This document shows, in pieces, positions 47,587 through 56,277 of a stretch of DNA of 64,000 bases. The DNA lies in assembly GCF_040605635.1 (NCBI RefSeq), contig NZ_JBEXDG010000004.1, forward strand, positions 256,394 through 320,393, written 5' to 3'. The DNA comes from Dactylosporangium sp040605635. GTDB taxonomy: Bacteria > Actinomycetota > Actinomycetes > Mycobacteriales > Micromonosporaceae. Within the stretch, counting starts at the first letter, position 1, and each line of letters begins with the position of its first letter. The notes under the pieces are model-generated. The model did no database searches. It was not told the DNA's origin and saw nothing but the letters and a program-made list of their open reading frames with translations. The translations under genes were made by a program, and so were the position numbers.

Positions 47587-48780
47587 ATGACGGCACACAC
47601 GCACGACGAGGAAGCCCGCCTCGCCGCGCTGCACAGCTATGGCGTCCTCGACGGTCCCCGCCCCCGCGCCCTGGACGATCTCACCCGCCTCGCGTCCTCG
47701 ATCTTCGACACCCCGGTGTCGGCGGTCGCCCTCATCGACCGCGACCGGCAGTGGTTCGCCGGCGGCACCGGCGTCCCCGTCGCCGAGACACCCCTCGACA
47801 TCTCCTTCTGCGCGCACACCACCGCCGGCCGCCGCCAGCTCGTCGTGCCCGACGCCAGTGTCCACCCGCACTTCCACACGTACAGCAACGTCACCGGAGA
47901 ACCGCACGTCCGGTTCTACGCGGGCTCCCCGCTGGTCGACGAGGACGGTCACGCCCTCGGCGCCCTGTGCGTCGTCGACGACCGCCCCGGCGACATCGGG
48001 CCGCGCCAGCGCGAGGCCCTGGACACCCTCGCCGCGCAGGCCGTCGGGCACCTGTCGCTGCTGCGCAACCGGATCCTGCTCGCCGACCTCGGCGACGAGC
48101 TGGCCCGCGCCACCCAGCGCGAGGAGGACCTGATCGCGACCGTCTCGCACGAGCTGCGCACCCCCGTCGCCGCGATCCAGGGCTACCTGGAGCTGCTCGC
48201 CGACGAGGAGGAGCTCGCCGCGTACACCCGGCTCGTCGAGCCGATCCAGCGCAACGGCGAGCGGCTCATCCGCATGGTCGACCACCTGCTGACCGGCACC
48301 CGGCCGGCGAACGTCCTGAGCGACCCGCACCGCACCCAGGTCGACCTGGACATGGTCGTCGAGGCCGCCTGGCGCGCCTGCGGCGCCCTCGCCGAGCAGC
48401 GCGGGGTCGCTCTGGCCGCGGTGCCGTCGCCGGAGGGGGTCCCGGTCCGGGCCGACATCACCCAGCTGACCCACGCCGTGCAGCAGCTCGTGCGCAACGC
48501 GGTGCTCTTCACCCCCGCCGGCGGCGACGTCACCGTGTCCGTCACCGGCGGGCCCGCCCCGGCCGTCGAGGTCGCCGACACCGGCGTCGGGGTGCCCGCC
48601 GACGAACTGCCCTACGTCTTCCAGCGCTTCTACCGCGGCCGGCACGCCCGCCAGGAGGCCGTCCCCGGTGTCGGGCTGGGCCTGCACATCGCCCGGCAGG
48701 CCGCGATCGCGCACGGCGGCACCGTGACCCTCACCTCCAGCGGAAAGGGCACCACGGCGCGGCTGTCCATCACCGGCTGA
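47587..48780 (+). CDS. GAF-domain sensor histidine kinase
   Basis: 397 residues; GGGGGA precedes the ATG. Residues ~10-160 form a GAF domain of the type with AALHSYGVLD, ALIDRDRQWF and FYAGSPLVDEDGHALGALCV, common in light- or redox-sensing kinases of actinomycetes. HisKA H-box TVSHELRTPVAAI; HATPase motifs RNAVLFTPAGG, ADTGVGVPADELPYVFQRFYRG and GVGLGLHIA are complete. Soluble, no membrane helix. No response regulator is adjacent, so the partner is elsewhere. Confidence 0.92.
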   Translation: MTAHTHDEEARLAALHSYGVLDGPRPRALDDLTRLASSIFDTPVSAVALIDRDRQWFAGGTGVPVAETPLDISFCAHTTAGRRQLVVPDASVHPHFHTYSNVTGEPHVRFYAGSPLVDEDGHALGALCVVDDRPGDIGPRQREALDTLAAQAVGHLSLLRNRILLADLGDELARATQREEDLIATVSHELRTPVAAIQGYLELLADEEELAAYTRLVEPIQRNGERLIRMVDHLLTGTRPANVLSDPHRTQVDLDMVVEAAWRACGALAEQRGVALAAVPSPEGVPVRADITQLTHAVQQLVRNAVLFTPAGGDVTVSVTGGPAPAVEVADTGVGVPADELPYVFQRFYRGRHARQEAVPGVGLGLHIARQAAIAHGGTVTLTSSGKGTTARLSITG

Positions 48781-48891
48781 CGTGGAACTTTCACCGGCCC
48801 GCCCTAGTCCCGCCGCGCGGGTGGCGTCGATGCTTGCCAATGGCTGGAGGCCGTGGGAACACTGCGCTCACCTCATGTGAGGAGGAGCACA

Positions 48892-50016
48892 TTGCGCCCA
48901 ATCTGGAGCGTCTTGGCGGCCATCGCCGTCGGCGCTGTCGCGGTCCTCGTGGTGCCCGCCCCGGCGGGCGCCCACGGCGTCGCGATGGTCCCCGGCAGCC
49001 GCACCTACCTGTGCTACGTGGACGGTCTGCGCGCCACCGGGCAGATCATCCCCACGAACCCCGCCTGCGCCGACGCCGTCGCGCAGGGCGGGCAGCAGCC
49101 GCTGTACGACTGGTTCGGCGTGCTGCGCTCCGACGCCGGCGGCCGCACCACCGGCTTCATCCCCGACGGGCAGATCTGCGGGGCGGGCACGACGAAGTAC
49201 GCCGCGTACAACGCCGCCCGCGCCGACTGGCCCGTCACCCACCTGACCGCCGGCTCGACGATCCAGCTGCGCTACAGCAACTGGGCCGCGCACCCCGGCA
49301 CGTTCCACCTCTACGTCACCCGCGACGGCTGGTCGCCGACGACGCCCCTCGCGTGGGGCGACCTCGAGCCGTTCTGGAGCAGCACCGACCCACCGCAGTC
49401 CGGACCGCCGGGCGCGCTCAACTACTACTACTTCAACACCACCCTGCCGTCGGCGAAGACCGGCCGGCACATGCTGTTCGTCCAGTGGGTGCGCTCCGAC
49501 AGCCAGGAGAACTTCTTCAGCTGCTCCGACATCGCCTTCGACGGCGGGCACGGCGAGGTCACCGGCATCGGCAACCAGCCGCCCACGTCCCCGTCGGCGT
49601 CCGTGTCGCCGTCGCCGTCCCGGTCCGTGTCGCCGTCACCGTCCCGATCGGTCTCGCCGTCGCCTTCGCGCTCCGCGTCGTCGTCGCCGGCACCGTCAGG
49701 CGGGACCGGCGCGTGCACCGCGACCTGGCGGATCGTGCCCAGCTCGTGGGCCGGCCACTTCCAGGCCGAGGTCACCGTCCGCAACAACGGGTCCGGCAGC
49801 CTCAACGGGTGGACCGTGCGGTGGGCGTACCAGGGCGGCCAGGGCTTCGAAGGGGCACCCTGGAACGGCACGCTGGTCAGCCAACCGCCGAACGTCGCGG
49901 TGAGCAACGTCGACTGGAACAGGGTCCTCGCCGCCGGCGCCACCACGGCGTTCGGCTTCAACGCCACCGGCACCGCCCCGGCGACCGCCCCCACGTTGAG
50001 CTGCACCAGCCCATGA
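48892..50016 (+). CDS. Secreted AA10 LPMO with CBM2
   Basis: 374 residues. The start is the TTG at 48892, set by AGGAGG six bases upstream and by the signal peptide that follows directly (RPIWSVLAAIAVGAVAVLVV). Cleavage after PAGA27 exposes His28 (HGVAMVPGSRTYLC), the first copper ligand; the second His is in SNWAAHPGTF. AA10 domain about 28-230; linker of PSPSRSVS repeats (24-bp DNA unit); CBM2 about 275-374 (CTATWRIV, WAGHFQAEVTVRNNGSGSLNGW). Closely related to the LPMO at 11010 but without its third domain. The stop overlaps the next gene start (ATGA). Confidence 0.93.
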   Translation: MRPIWSVLAAIAVGAVAVLVVPAPAGAHGVAMVPGSRTYLCYVDGLRATGQIIPTNPACADAVAQGGQQPLYDWFGVLRSDAGGRTTGFIPDGQICGAGTTKYAAYNAARADWPVTHLTAGSTIQLRYSNWAAHPGTFHLYVTRDGWSPTTPLAWGDLEPFWSSTDPPQSGPPGALNYYYFNTTLPSAKTGRHMLFVQWVRSDSQENFFSCSDIAFDGGHGEVTGIGNQPPTSPSASVSPSPSRSVSPSPSRSVSPSPSRSASSSPAPSGGTGACTATWRIVPSSWAGHFQAEVTVRNNGSGSLNGWTVRWAYQGGQGFEGAPWNGTLVSQPPNVAVSNVDWNRVLAAGATTAFGFNATGTAPATAPTLSCTSP

Positions 50017-50747
50017 TCAAATCACCCTTGCTGAGGCTGCTGACCGGTGTGGCGGCGATCGCGCTGGTACTGGTGGGGCTCGTGATCGCCACGACCCGGA
50101 CCAGCAAGCCGGACGCGCCGGCCGCCCAGGAACCGGTGCACACCGTCACCGGCACCCTCGACGGACGGCAGGCGGCCACCCTGGAGGTGGTCACCGGCGC
50201 GGAGTCGGTGATCATCCACAGCGAGCCGATGGAGGGGTACCTGTACCGCGCCTCGACGCTCCCCGGCAGCCGGGTCGAACCGGCTGCCGCGGTCGACGGC
50301 GACGTGGTCCGGCTCAGCCTGAACGGCACGGAGATCGCCGGGCAGGCCACCGTCCACGTGTATCTCAACTCGACCGTCCGCTGGCAGCTCCGGCTCGCCG
50401 GCGGCGGGCTGCGGCAGGTCGTCGACTTCGCCTCCGGCCGCCTCGCCGCGGTCGACGTGGTCGCCGGCGTGCAGGAGCTCGAGGTCACCGTCCCGAAACC
50501 GGAGGGTGAGCTGCCGATCCGGGTCGGCGGCGTCGGCAAGCTGCTCGTGCACGCGCCGGCCGGGCCGCCGGCCCAGCTGACGCTCGGCGCGGGCAGCACC
50601 GTCGGCAAGGCCACCCTGGACGCGTCCGCGAAGCAGAACCTCGCCGGCGGCACCGTCCTGGCGCTGCCCGGCTGGCAGCAGGCGGCCGACCGGTACACGC
50701 TGCATGTCGACGGCGGCGCCGCGGAGGTGCTGCTCGACCGCAGGTGA
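50013..50747 (+). CDS. Membrane-anchored beta-rich extracellular protein, LPMO partner
   Basis: 244 residues; translationally coupled to the LPMO by ATGA overlap. One N-terminal membrane helix (about 6-26), then an extracellular domain of Val/Gly-rich short repeats (ESVIIHSEPMEG, DVVRLSLNGTEI, LPIRVGGVGKLLVHA), which looks like a right-handed beta-helix or DUF4097-like adhesin fold. No Cys and no enzyme motif. Coupling suggests it works with the LPMO at the surface, for instance in retention, copper delivery or electron supply, but this is conjecture. Confidence 0.75.
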   Translation: MIKSPLLRLLTGVAAIALVLVGLVIATTRTSKPDAPAAQEPVHTVTGTLDGRQAATLEVVTGAESVIIHSEPMEGYLYRASTLPGSRVEPAAAVDGDVVRLSLNGTEIAGQATVHVYLNSTVRWQLRLAGGGLRQVVDFASGRLAAVDVVAGVQELEVTVPKPEGELPIRVGGVGKLLVHAPAGPPAQLTLGAGSTVGKATLDASAKQNLAGGTVLALPGWQQAADRYTLHVDGGAAEVLLDRR

Positions 50748-50754
50748 GAGCGCC

Positions 50755-50796
50755 ATCGACAGACCCTCGGAAGAATTTTTCCGGGGGTCTGTCGAT
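50755..50796 (+). terminator. Long hairpin after the LPMO operon
   Basis: Perfect 12-bp arms ATCGACAGACCC / GGGTCTGTCGAT, extended inward by CGG/CCG past one mismatch, 7 bases after the stop. The loop holds AAGAATTTTT. Confidence 0.85.
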
Positions 50797-50866
50797 CGTC
50801 GGCCGGGTCGTTCGACCTTGGGGTGAGAGGGTCGAGGAGCGAACCCCAAGAGCAAGGAGAACGACG

Positions 50867-51286
50867 ATGGCGAAGTACATGCTGATCATGCGCGGCAGCG
50901 ACGAGACAATGGCGAAGATGATGGAGACGCCGTTCGAGGAGATGCTCGACGTCATGGGCCGGTTCAACGAGGAGCTGATCAAGGCCGGGGTCCTCGTCGC
51001 CGCGGAGGGTCTGGACGACCCGACGCAGGGCGTCGTGGTGAGCCATGACGGCGAGATCCCGGTCGTCACCGACGGGCCCTACGGGGAGACGAAGGAGCTG
51101 TTCGGCGGCTTCTACATCCTCGAGGTCGCCACCAAGGAGGAGGCGGTGGAGTGGGCCAAGCGCATCCCCGCCATCCCCGGCTCGAAGACCGAGATCCGCC
51201 GGGTGCCCAGCATCGAGGAGTTCCCGCAGGACAACGAGTGGATCGTCAAGGAGCGGGCGTGGCGTGAGCGGACCGGCCAGGTCTGA
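50867..51286 (+). CDS. YciI/DGPF-family protein linked to ECF42 sigma factor
   Basis: 139 residues from ATG 50867 with AAGGAG at eight bases. MAKYMLIMRGSDE, GVVVSHDGEIPVVTDGPYGE (the DGPF motif as DGPY) and FGGFYILEVATKEEAVEWA mark the YciI-like ferredoxin fold. DGPF proteins are the conserved neighbours of ECF42 sigma factors, as here; their role is unknown. The stop overlaps the sigma factor start (TGATG). Confidence 0.92.
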   Translation: MAKYMLIMRGSDETMAKMMETPFEEMLDVMGRFNEELIKAGVLVAAEGLDDPTQGVVVSHDGEIPVVTDGPYGETKELFGGFYILEVATKEEAVEWAKRIPAIPGSKTEIRRVPSIEEFPQDNEWIVKERAWRERTGQV

Positions 51287-52587
51287 TGTCCGCCCTCGAC
51301 AGCGACGGCCCGCCCCCGGGAAGTGAGGCGGCGCGGCGGGCCGTCGAGGCGGTGTGGCGGATCGAGTCGGCCCGCATCGTGGCGGCGCTCACCCGCTTCA
51401 CCGGCGACTTCGAGCTCGCCGAGGACGTCGCCCAGGAGGCGGTCGCCGAGGCGCTGGTGAGCTGGGCACGGGACGGCGCGCCGGACAACCCGGTCGGCTG
51501 GCTGCTGTCGACCGCCCGGCGCCGCGCGATCGACAGCTTCCGGCGCAGGTCCACCCGCGACGACCGCTACGCCGCGCTCGCCGGGCAGCTCACCGAGGGG
51601 GAGGCCGCCGCCGGCGCGGTCGCCCCGCAGCCCCACGAGGAGCTGCCCTGGGACCCGGACCGCATCGACGACGACATCCTCGCGCTCATGTTCGTGGCAT
51701 GCCATCCGGTGCTCGCGCCGGAGGCCAAGGTCGCCCTGACCCTGCGCACCGTCGGCGGCCTGTCCAGCGAGGAGATCGCCCGGGCGTTCCTGGTGCCGGT
51801 GCCGACCATCCAGGCGAGGATCACCCGGGCGAAGAAGACGATCGCCGCGGCCCGGGTGCCGTTCGAGCTGCCGCCCGCGCAGGACCGCAAGGGCCGGCTC
51901 GGCGGCGTCCTCAGCGTCCTCTACGTGATCTTCACGGAGGGCTCGACGGCGACCGCCGGCGACAACCTGCTGCGCACGGATCTCGCGTCCGAGGCGATCC
52001 GGCTGGCCCGGATGCTGTCCGCGATGCTGCCCGGCGAGCCTGAGGTGCACGGGCTGCTCGCCCTGTTCGAGCTGACCGCGGCCCGGTTCCCGGCGCGCAC
52101 CGGCCCGGACGGGGAGGCCGTGCTGCTCGAGGACCAGGACCGGCGGCTGTGGGACCGGTCCGCGATCCGCCGGGGGCTGGCCGCGTTCGGCGCCGCGTCG
52201 AAGAAAGGCCTCGGCCCGTACGGCCTGCAGGCCGGGATCGCGGCCTGCCACGCGGCGGCCCCGTCGGTCGCCGACACCGACTGGGACCGCATCGTGCTGC
52301 TCTACGAGGCGCTGGGGCGGATCGCGCCGTCACCGGTCGTCGAGCTCAACCGGGCCGTCGCCGTGGCCATGGCGAGCGGCCCGCAGCGGGCCCTCGACAT
52401 CGTCGACGACCTCGTCGCCACCGACCGGCTGCCCGGCTCGCACCTGCTGCCCGGGGTCCGTGGCGAGCTGCTCATCCGGCTCGGCCGCACCGCCGAGGCG
52501 CGGGCGGAGCTGGAGCTCGCCGCCCGCCTGTGCCGCAACGCCCCGGAGCGGGCGGTGCTGCTCCGCAAAGCGGAAGCGCTGCCCTGA
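51286..52587 (+). CDS. ECF42-group RNA polymerase sigma factor with C-terminal TPR-like extension
   Basis: 433 residues. Sigma region 2: FTGDFELAEDVAQEAVAEAL; sigma region 4: TLRTVGGLSSEEIARAFLVP and VPTIQARITRAKKTI (parts). The ~230-residue C-terminal part (AQDRKGRLGGVLSVLYVIF, YGLQAGIAACHAAAPSVADT, RIAPSPVVELNRAVAVAMA) is the SnoaL-free, TPR-like extension that defines the ECF42 group and is needed for activity. No anti-sigma gene is present, as expected. Translationally coupled to the DGPF gene. Its stop lies inside a 14-bp tandem repeat. Confidence 0.94.
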   Translation: MSALDSDGPPPGSEAARRAVEAVWRIESARIVAALTRFTGDFELAEDVAQEAVAEALVSWARDGAPDNPVGWLLSTARRRAIDSFRRRSTRDDRYAALAGQLTEGEAAAGAVAPQPHEELPWDPDRIDDDILALMFVACHPVLAPEAKVALTLRTVGGLSSEEIARAFLVPVPTIQARITRAKKTIAAARVPFELPPAQDRKGRLGGVLSVLYVIFTEGSTATAGDNLLRTDLASEAIRLARMLSAMLPGEPEVHGLLALFELTAARFPARTGPDGEAVLLEDQDRRLWDRSAIRRGLAAFGAASKKGLGPYGLQAGIAACHAAAPSVADTDWDRIVLLYEALGRIAPSPVVELNRAVAVAMASGPQRALDIVDDLVATDRLPGSHLLPGVRGELLIRLGRTAEARAELELAARLCRNAPERAVLLRKAEALP

Positions 52588-52664
52588 CCGTGCTGCCCTG
52601 ACCGTGCTGCCCTGACCGTGCTGCCCTGACCGTGCTGCCCTGACCGTGCTGCCGTGACCGCGCT
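52581..52664. repeat. 14-bp tandem repeat at the end of the sigma factor gene
   Basis: GCCCTGACCGTGCT occurs five times exactly from 52581, then once with two changes (52651-52664). The first copy includes the sigma factor stop codon. The unit is not a multiple of three, so copy changes beyond the stop are harmless to the protein. Confidence 0.9.
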
Positions 52665-52781
52665 GCTTTGCAGTGCACGTCACCGCTGCGCCGGGAATAG
52701 CCTCGTCAGGGGCGAATTCCCGGCCGGCACGAATTCTCCGTCACGCTGCGCCGCGGGGCGGTCCGGTCCTACCGTCAGCAC

Positions 52782-53630
52782 ATGAAGATCGCATTGACCG
52801 GTGGGACCGGCTACATCGGCTCCGTGGTGCTGGAGCAGCTCATCGCGGCGGGCCACGCCGTCACGGCCCTGGTGCGCAGCGACGAGGCGGCGGCGAAGGT
52901 CGCCAAGGCGGGCGCGGAGGCCGCCGTCGGCGACGTCTACGACACCGCGTGGACGGCACGGCTGTTCGCGGCCGCCGACGCCGTGGTGCACACCGCGGCG
53001 CCCGGCGACGGGACCAGCGAGCAGTTCGACCGGGCGATCGTGGCGGCGGCGGTCGAGGCGCTGTCCGGCACCGGCAAGCCCTACGTGCACACCAGCGGCG
53101 TGTGGATCTACGGCGACAACGCCGACATCACCGAGGACACACCGCCCGCGCCGCCGGCCCTGACCGCGTGGCGGACGGCGGTCGAGCGGCTGGTGCTCGA
53201 CGCGGACCTGGTGGCGACGATCGTCGCGCCCGGCATCGTGTACGGCCACGGCGGCGGCATCCCGGCAGGGGTCCTCGCACCGGGGCGGGACGAGGCCGGA
53301 CGGGTCAGGCTCGTCGGCGACGGCTCGCAGCACTGGACGACCGTGCACGTGGAGGACGTGGCCGCGCTGTACGTCACCGTGGCCGAGCGCGGCGAGCGGC
53401 TGGGCTACGTGCTCGCCGTGTCCGGGGCCAACCCGACGGTGCGCGAGGTCGCCGAGGCCGCGTCCGGCGGCGCCGGGGTGGCACCGGAGACCGCCGAGGA
53501 CTCCCGGGCCCGTTTCGGCGCCCTGTTCGCCGACGCGTTGCTGCTGGACCAGCAGGCCACCGGCGCGAAGGCCCGCTCGCTCGGCTGGACGCCGGCCCGG
53601 CCGACGCTGCTGGAGGAGCTCAGCAGGTAG
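52782..53630 (+). CDS. NAD(P)-dependent epimerase/dehydratase (extended/atypical SDR)
   Basis: 282 residues. TGGTGYIGSVVLEQLIAAGH is the TGxxGxxG nucleotide site; ALVRSDEAAAKV lies at the cofactor-specificity strand; AVVHTAAPGDG and VHTSGVWIYGDN follow, with Ser but no classical YxxxK at the expected place (TAWRTAVERLV). This suggests an atypical SDR that binds NAD(P)H without normal catalysis or acts as a reductase of the NmrA/dihydroflavonol-reductase kind. It is on the same strand as the sigma factor, 194 bases later. The 3' end overlaps a broken VOC gene on the other strand. Confidence 0.85.
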   Translation: MKIALTGGTGYIGSVVLEQLIAAGHAVTALVRSDEAAAKVAKAGAEAAVGDVYDTAWTARLFAAADAVVHTAAPGDGTSEQFDRAIVAAAVEALSGTGKPYVHTSGVWIYGDNADITEDTPPAPPALTAWRTAVERLVLDADLVATIVAPGIVYGHGGGIPAGVLAPGRDEAGRVRLVGDGSQHWTTVHVEDVAALYVTVAERGERLGYVLAVSGANPTVREVAEAASGGAGVAPETAEDSRARFGALFADALLLDQQATGAKARSLGWTPARPTLLEELSR

Positions 53631-54046
53631 CGGCGCAGAACTCGTTGCCCTCCGGGTCGAGCATGACGATGTGGCCGGGCTGCCCGCCGTAGGACTCCTC
53701 GCGCACGAGCGTGGCGCCCGCGGCGGCCGGCCCGGCGGCCTTGTCGCGGATCAGGTGCGGCCCGGCACCCCGGACGGGTTCCTGGCGGTCTTCCGCTCCG
53801 GCACGCGCAGGAAGCCGATCGCCGGGCCGGCGCCGTCCGGGTCGACGATCGACGCGCCGTCCGGGTCGTCGTAGCCGGGCTCGGACACAACGGCCGCCCG
53901 ACCGGCGAGCAGGTCATCGCGGCGGTCCGGAAGGCCCGACCCGGCCTGCCCCGGCGTAGCCGAGGGCGGCCGTCCAGGAGGCGGCGAGGGCGTGCGGGTC
54001 GGCCGCGTCGCAGCCGAGCGTCCGGCGGGTCGCCGTGGCGGTGAAC
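53620..54046 (-). pseudogene. VOC/glyoxalase-fold protein gene broken by two frameshifts
   Basis: Three consecutive parts of one VOC protein are read in three different frames on the minus strand: RRTLGCDAADPHALAASWTA (about 54030-53960), then EPGYDDPDGASIVDPDG and AIGFLRVPERKTARN (about 53890-53775), then HLIRDKAAGPAAAGATLVRE, SYGGQPGHIVMLDPEGNEFC up to the stop at 53620. The order and spacing fit an intact ~140-residue relative. No good start codon remains. Either decay or clustered indel errors. Confidence 0.72.
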
Positions 54047-54607
54047 CTAACGGTGGCGGGGCGGGACGCCGAACAGCGGCATCCGCCACAGGGGAAGGTC
54101 GTCGACGGTCTCGCCCGACAGGGTGAGCAAGCGCCGCAGGCTGAGGCGGATCAGGTGGTGCGCGATGTAGAACAGCCACGCCGCGAGGGGCAGCTCGGCC
54201 AGCAGCGCCGTGCCGAGGCTGATCCAGCGGTCCGGCCCCGCCGCCGTCATGATGTCGAACCAGGCGTCGCAGACCAGCAGCGTCGCGCTGACGATCGCGG
54301 TCAGCAGGACGACCTGCCGGCGGCGCACCGCCGCCCACGCGGTGCCGGCGAGGGCGGCGGCGAGGACGAGGTCGAAGCCGACCCAGGTGGCCGGCCACTG
54401 CCCGGCGAGGTACCGCGGCGGCAGCGTCCACGCGAGCGCCACCACCCACGGGACCATGAGCAGGGCGGCGGTCACGGCCACGACGACGAACCGGCGCCGG
54501 ACCCGCTCACCGGCACGCGGTGCCGGGACGAGCAGGGCCAGCCGCCGGGCCAGGTCGGCCCGCTCGGACAGGGACATCCGAGTGAGCTCGTCGTCGGTGA
54601 CCTGCAC
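54047..54607 (-). CDS. Four-helix membrane protein, unknown function
   Basis: 186 residues from GTG 54607, directly after the pgi stop. An N-terminal cytoplasmic helix (DDELTRMSLSERADLARRLAL) precedes four membrane helices (about 40-60, 73-92, 100-117, 128-150), then a short basic tail (HHLIRLSLRRLLTL). Not assigned to a family. Same transcript as pgi by position; a functional link to sugar metabolism is not implied by the sequence. Confidence 0.75.
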   Translation of the reverse strand: MQVTDDELTRMSLSERADLARRLALLVPAPRAGERVRRRFVVVAVTAALLMVPWVVALAWTLPPRYLAGQWPATWVGFDLVLAAALAGTAWAAVRRRQVVLLTAIVSATLLVCDAWFDIMTAAGPDRWISLGTALLAELPLAAWLFYIAHHLIRLSLRRLLTLSGETVDDLPLWRMPLFGVPPRHR

Positions 54608-56248
54608 TCAGCGCCCGCGCTGCGCCCGGTAGCGCTTGACCAGGGCGGCGGTCGACGGGTCCAGCGCGGACGTGTCGCCGCCGCCGGTGAGGGCCGGCTC
54701 GATCCGCTTGGCGAGGACCTTGCCGAGCTCCACGCCCCACTGGTCGAAGGAGTCGATGTCCCAGACGGCGCCCTGGACGAAGACCTTGTGCTCGTACAGG
54801 GCGATGAGCTGCCCGAGCACCGACGGGGTCAGCTTGTCGGCGAGGATCGTCGTGGTGGGCCGGTCGCCGCGGAACGTGCGGTGCGGCACCTCCTCGGCGG
54901 CGACGCCCTCCGCGGCGACCTCCTCGGACGTCTTGCCGAACGCGAGGGCCTGCCCCTGCGCGAACAGGTTGGCCATCAGCAGGTCGTGCTGCCCGGCGAA
55001 GACGCCGAGGCCGGGCGCCGGCTGCGCGAAGCCGATCAGGTCCGCCGGGATGAGCATCGTGCCCTGGTGGATGAGCTGGTAGTAGGCGTGCTGGCCGTTG
55101 GTGCCGGGGGTGCCCCACACGACCGGGCCGGTCTGCCACTCGACCGGGTGACCCTCGTGGTCCACCGACTTGCCGTTGGACTCCATGTCCAGCTGCTGCA
55201 GGTAGGCGGTGAAGCGGGACAGGTAGTGGCTGTAGGGCAGCACCGCGTGCGTCTGCGCGTCGTGGAAGTTGCGGTACCAGACGCCGAGCAGCCCCAGCAG
55301 CAGTGGCGCGTTGGACTCCGGCGGCGCGGTGCGGAAGTGCTCGTCCATCGCGTGGAACCCGTCGAGCATCTCCCGGAAGCTGTCCGGGCCGAGCGCGATC
55401 ATGAGCGAGAGGCCGATCGCGCTGTCGTAGGAGTACCGGCCGCCGACCCAGTCCCAGAACTCGAACATGTTGGTCGTGTCGATGCCGAACTTCGCGACCT
55501 CGCCGGCGTTGGTCGACACGGCGACGAAGTGCTTCGCGACCGCGGTCTCGTCGCCGCCGAACGCGTCGAGGACCCACTGGCGGGCGGCGGTCGCGTTGGT
55601 GATCGTCTCGATCGTGGTGAACGTCTTCGACGACACGATGAACAGCGTCCTGGCCGGGTCCGCCGCGCGGACCTCCTCGTAGAGGTCGGCGCCGTCGACG
55701 TTGGAGACGAAGTGCATAGAAAGGTTGCGGTCGGTGTAGCCGCGCAGCGCCTCGTAGGCCATCGCGGGGCCGAGGTCGGAGCCGCCGATGCCGATGTTGA
55801 CGATCGTGGTGATCCGCTCGCCGGTGTGGCCGGTCCAGCCGCCGGAGCGGACCCGCTCGGCGAACGCCGCCATCCGGTCCAGCACCGCGTGCACCTTCGG
55901 CACGACGTTCTCGCCGTCGACCTCGACGACCGCGTCGCGCGGGGCGCGCAGCGCGGTGTGCAGGACCGCCCGGTGCTCGGTGAAGTTGATCCTGTCACCG
56001 CGGAACATGGCGTCGCGCAGCTCGTCGACGTTGCAGGCGGCGGCCAGGTCGCGCAGCAGGCCGAGGGTCTCGTCGGTGACCAGGTGCTTGCCGTAGTCGA
56101 GGTACAGGTCGCCGACCTGCAGGGAGTACTTCTCACCGCGGCCCGGGTCGTCGGCGAACAGGTCCCGCAGGTGCACCTCACCCAGCTCGGCGCGGTGTTT
56201 CGCCAGCGCGGCCCATTCGGGCAGTTGGTTGAGTCGGCCGTGAGGCAT
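54608..56248 (-). CDS. pgi: Glucose-6-phosphate isomerase
   Basis: 546 residues, full length; AAGGAG lies 8 bases before the ATG. Signature stretches include VNIGIGGSDLGPAMAYEAL (phosphate-binding loop), the second PGI signature around VDHEGHPVEWQTGPVVWG and GTNGQHAYYQLIHQGT (active-site His and Gln), and the C-terminal catalytic Lys region DQWGVELGK. It interconverts glucose-6-phosphate and fructose-6-phosphate in glycolysis and gluconeogenesis. Of the bacterial eukaryote-like (long) PGI type. Confidence 0.97.
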   Translation of the reverse strand: MPHGRLNQLPEWAALAKHRAELGEVHLRDLFADDPGRGEKYSLQVGDLYLDYGKHLVTDETLGLLRDLAAACNVDELRDAMFRGDRINFTEHRAVLHTALRAPRDAVVEVDGENVVPKVHAVLDRMAAFAERVRSGGWTGHTGERITTIVNIGIGGSDLGPAMAYEALRGYTDRNLSMHFVSNVDGADLYEEVRAADPARTLFIVSSKTFTTIETITNATAARQWVLDAFGGDETAVAKHFVAVSTNAGEVAKFGIDTTNMFEFWDWVGGRYSYDSAIGLSLMIALGPDSFREMLDGFHAMDEHFRTAPPESNAPLLLGLLGVWYRNFHDAQTHAVLPYSHYLSRFTAYLQQLDMESNGKSVDHEGHPVEWQTGPVVWGTPGTNGQHAYYQLIHQGTMLIPADLIGFAQPAPGLGVFAGQHDLLMANLFAQGQALAFGKTSEEVAAEGVAAEEVPHRTFRGDRPTTTILADKLTPSVLGQLIALYEHKVFVQGAVWDIDSFDQWGVELGKVLAKRIEPALTGGGDTSALDPSTAALVKRYRAQRGR

Positions 56249-56277
56249 TCAAGTACTCCTTCAGCGAGGTCACACTC

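Noticed and set aside
53405..53917. Minus-strand open frame of 170 codons over the end of the SDR gene
   Set aside because: It mixes antisense SDR sequence with one of the three frames of the broken VOC gene; not a gene by itself.
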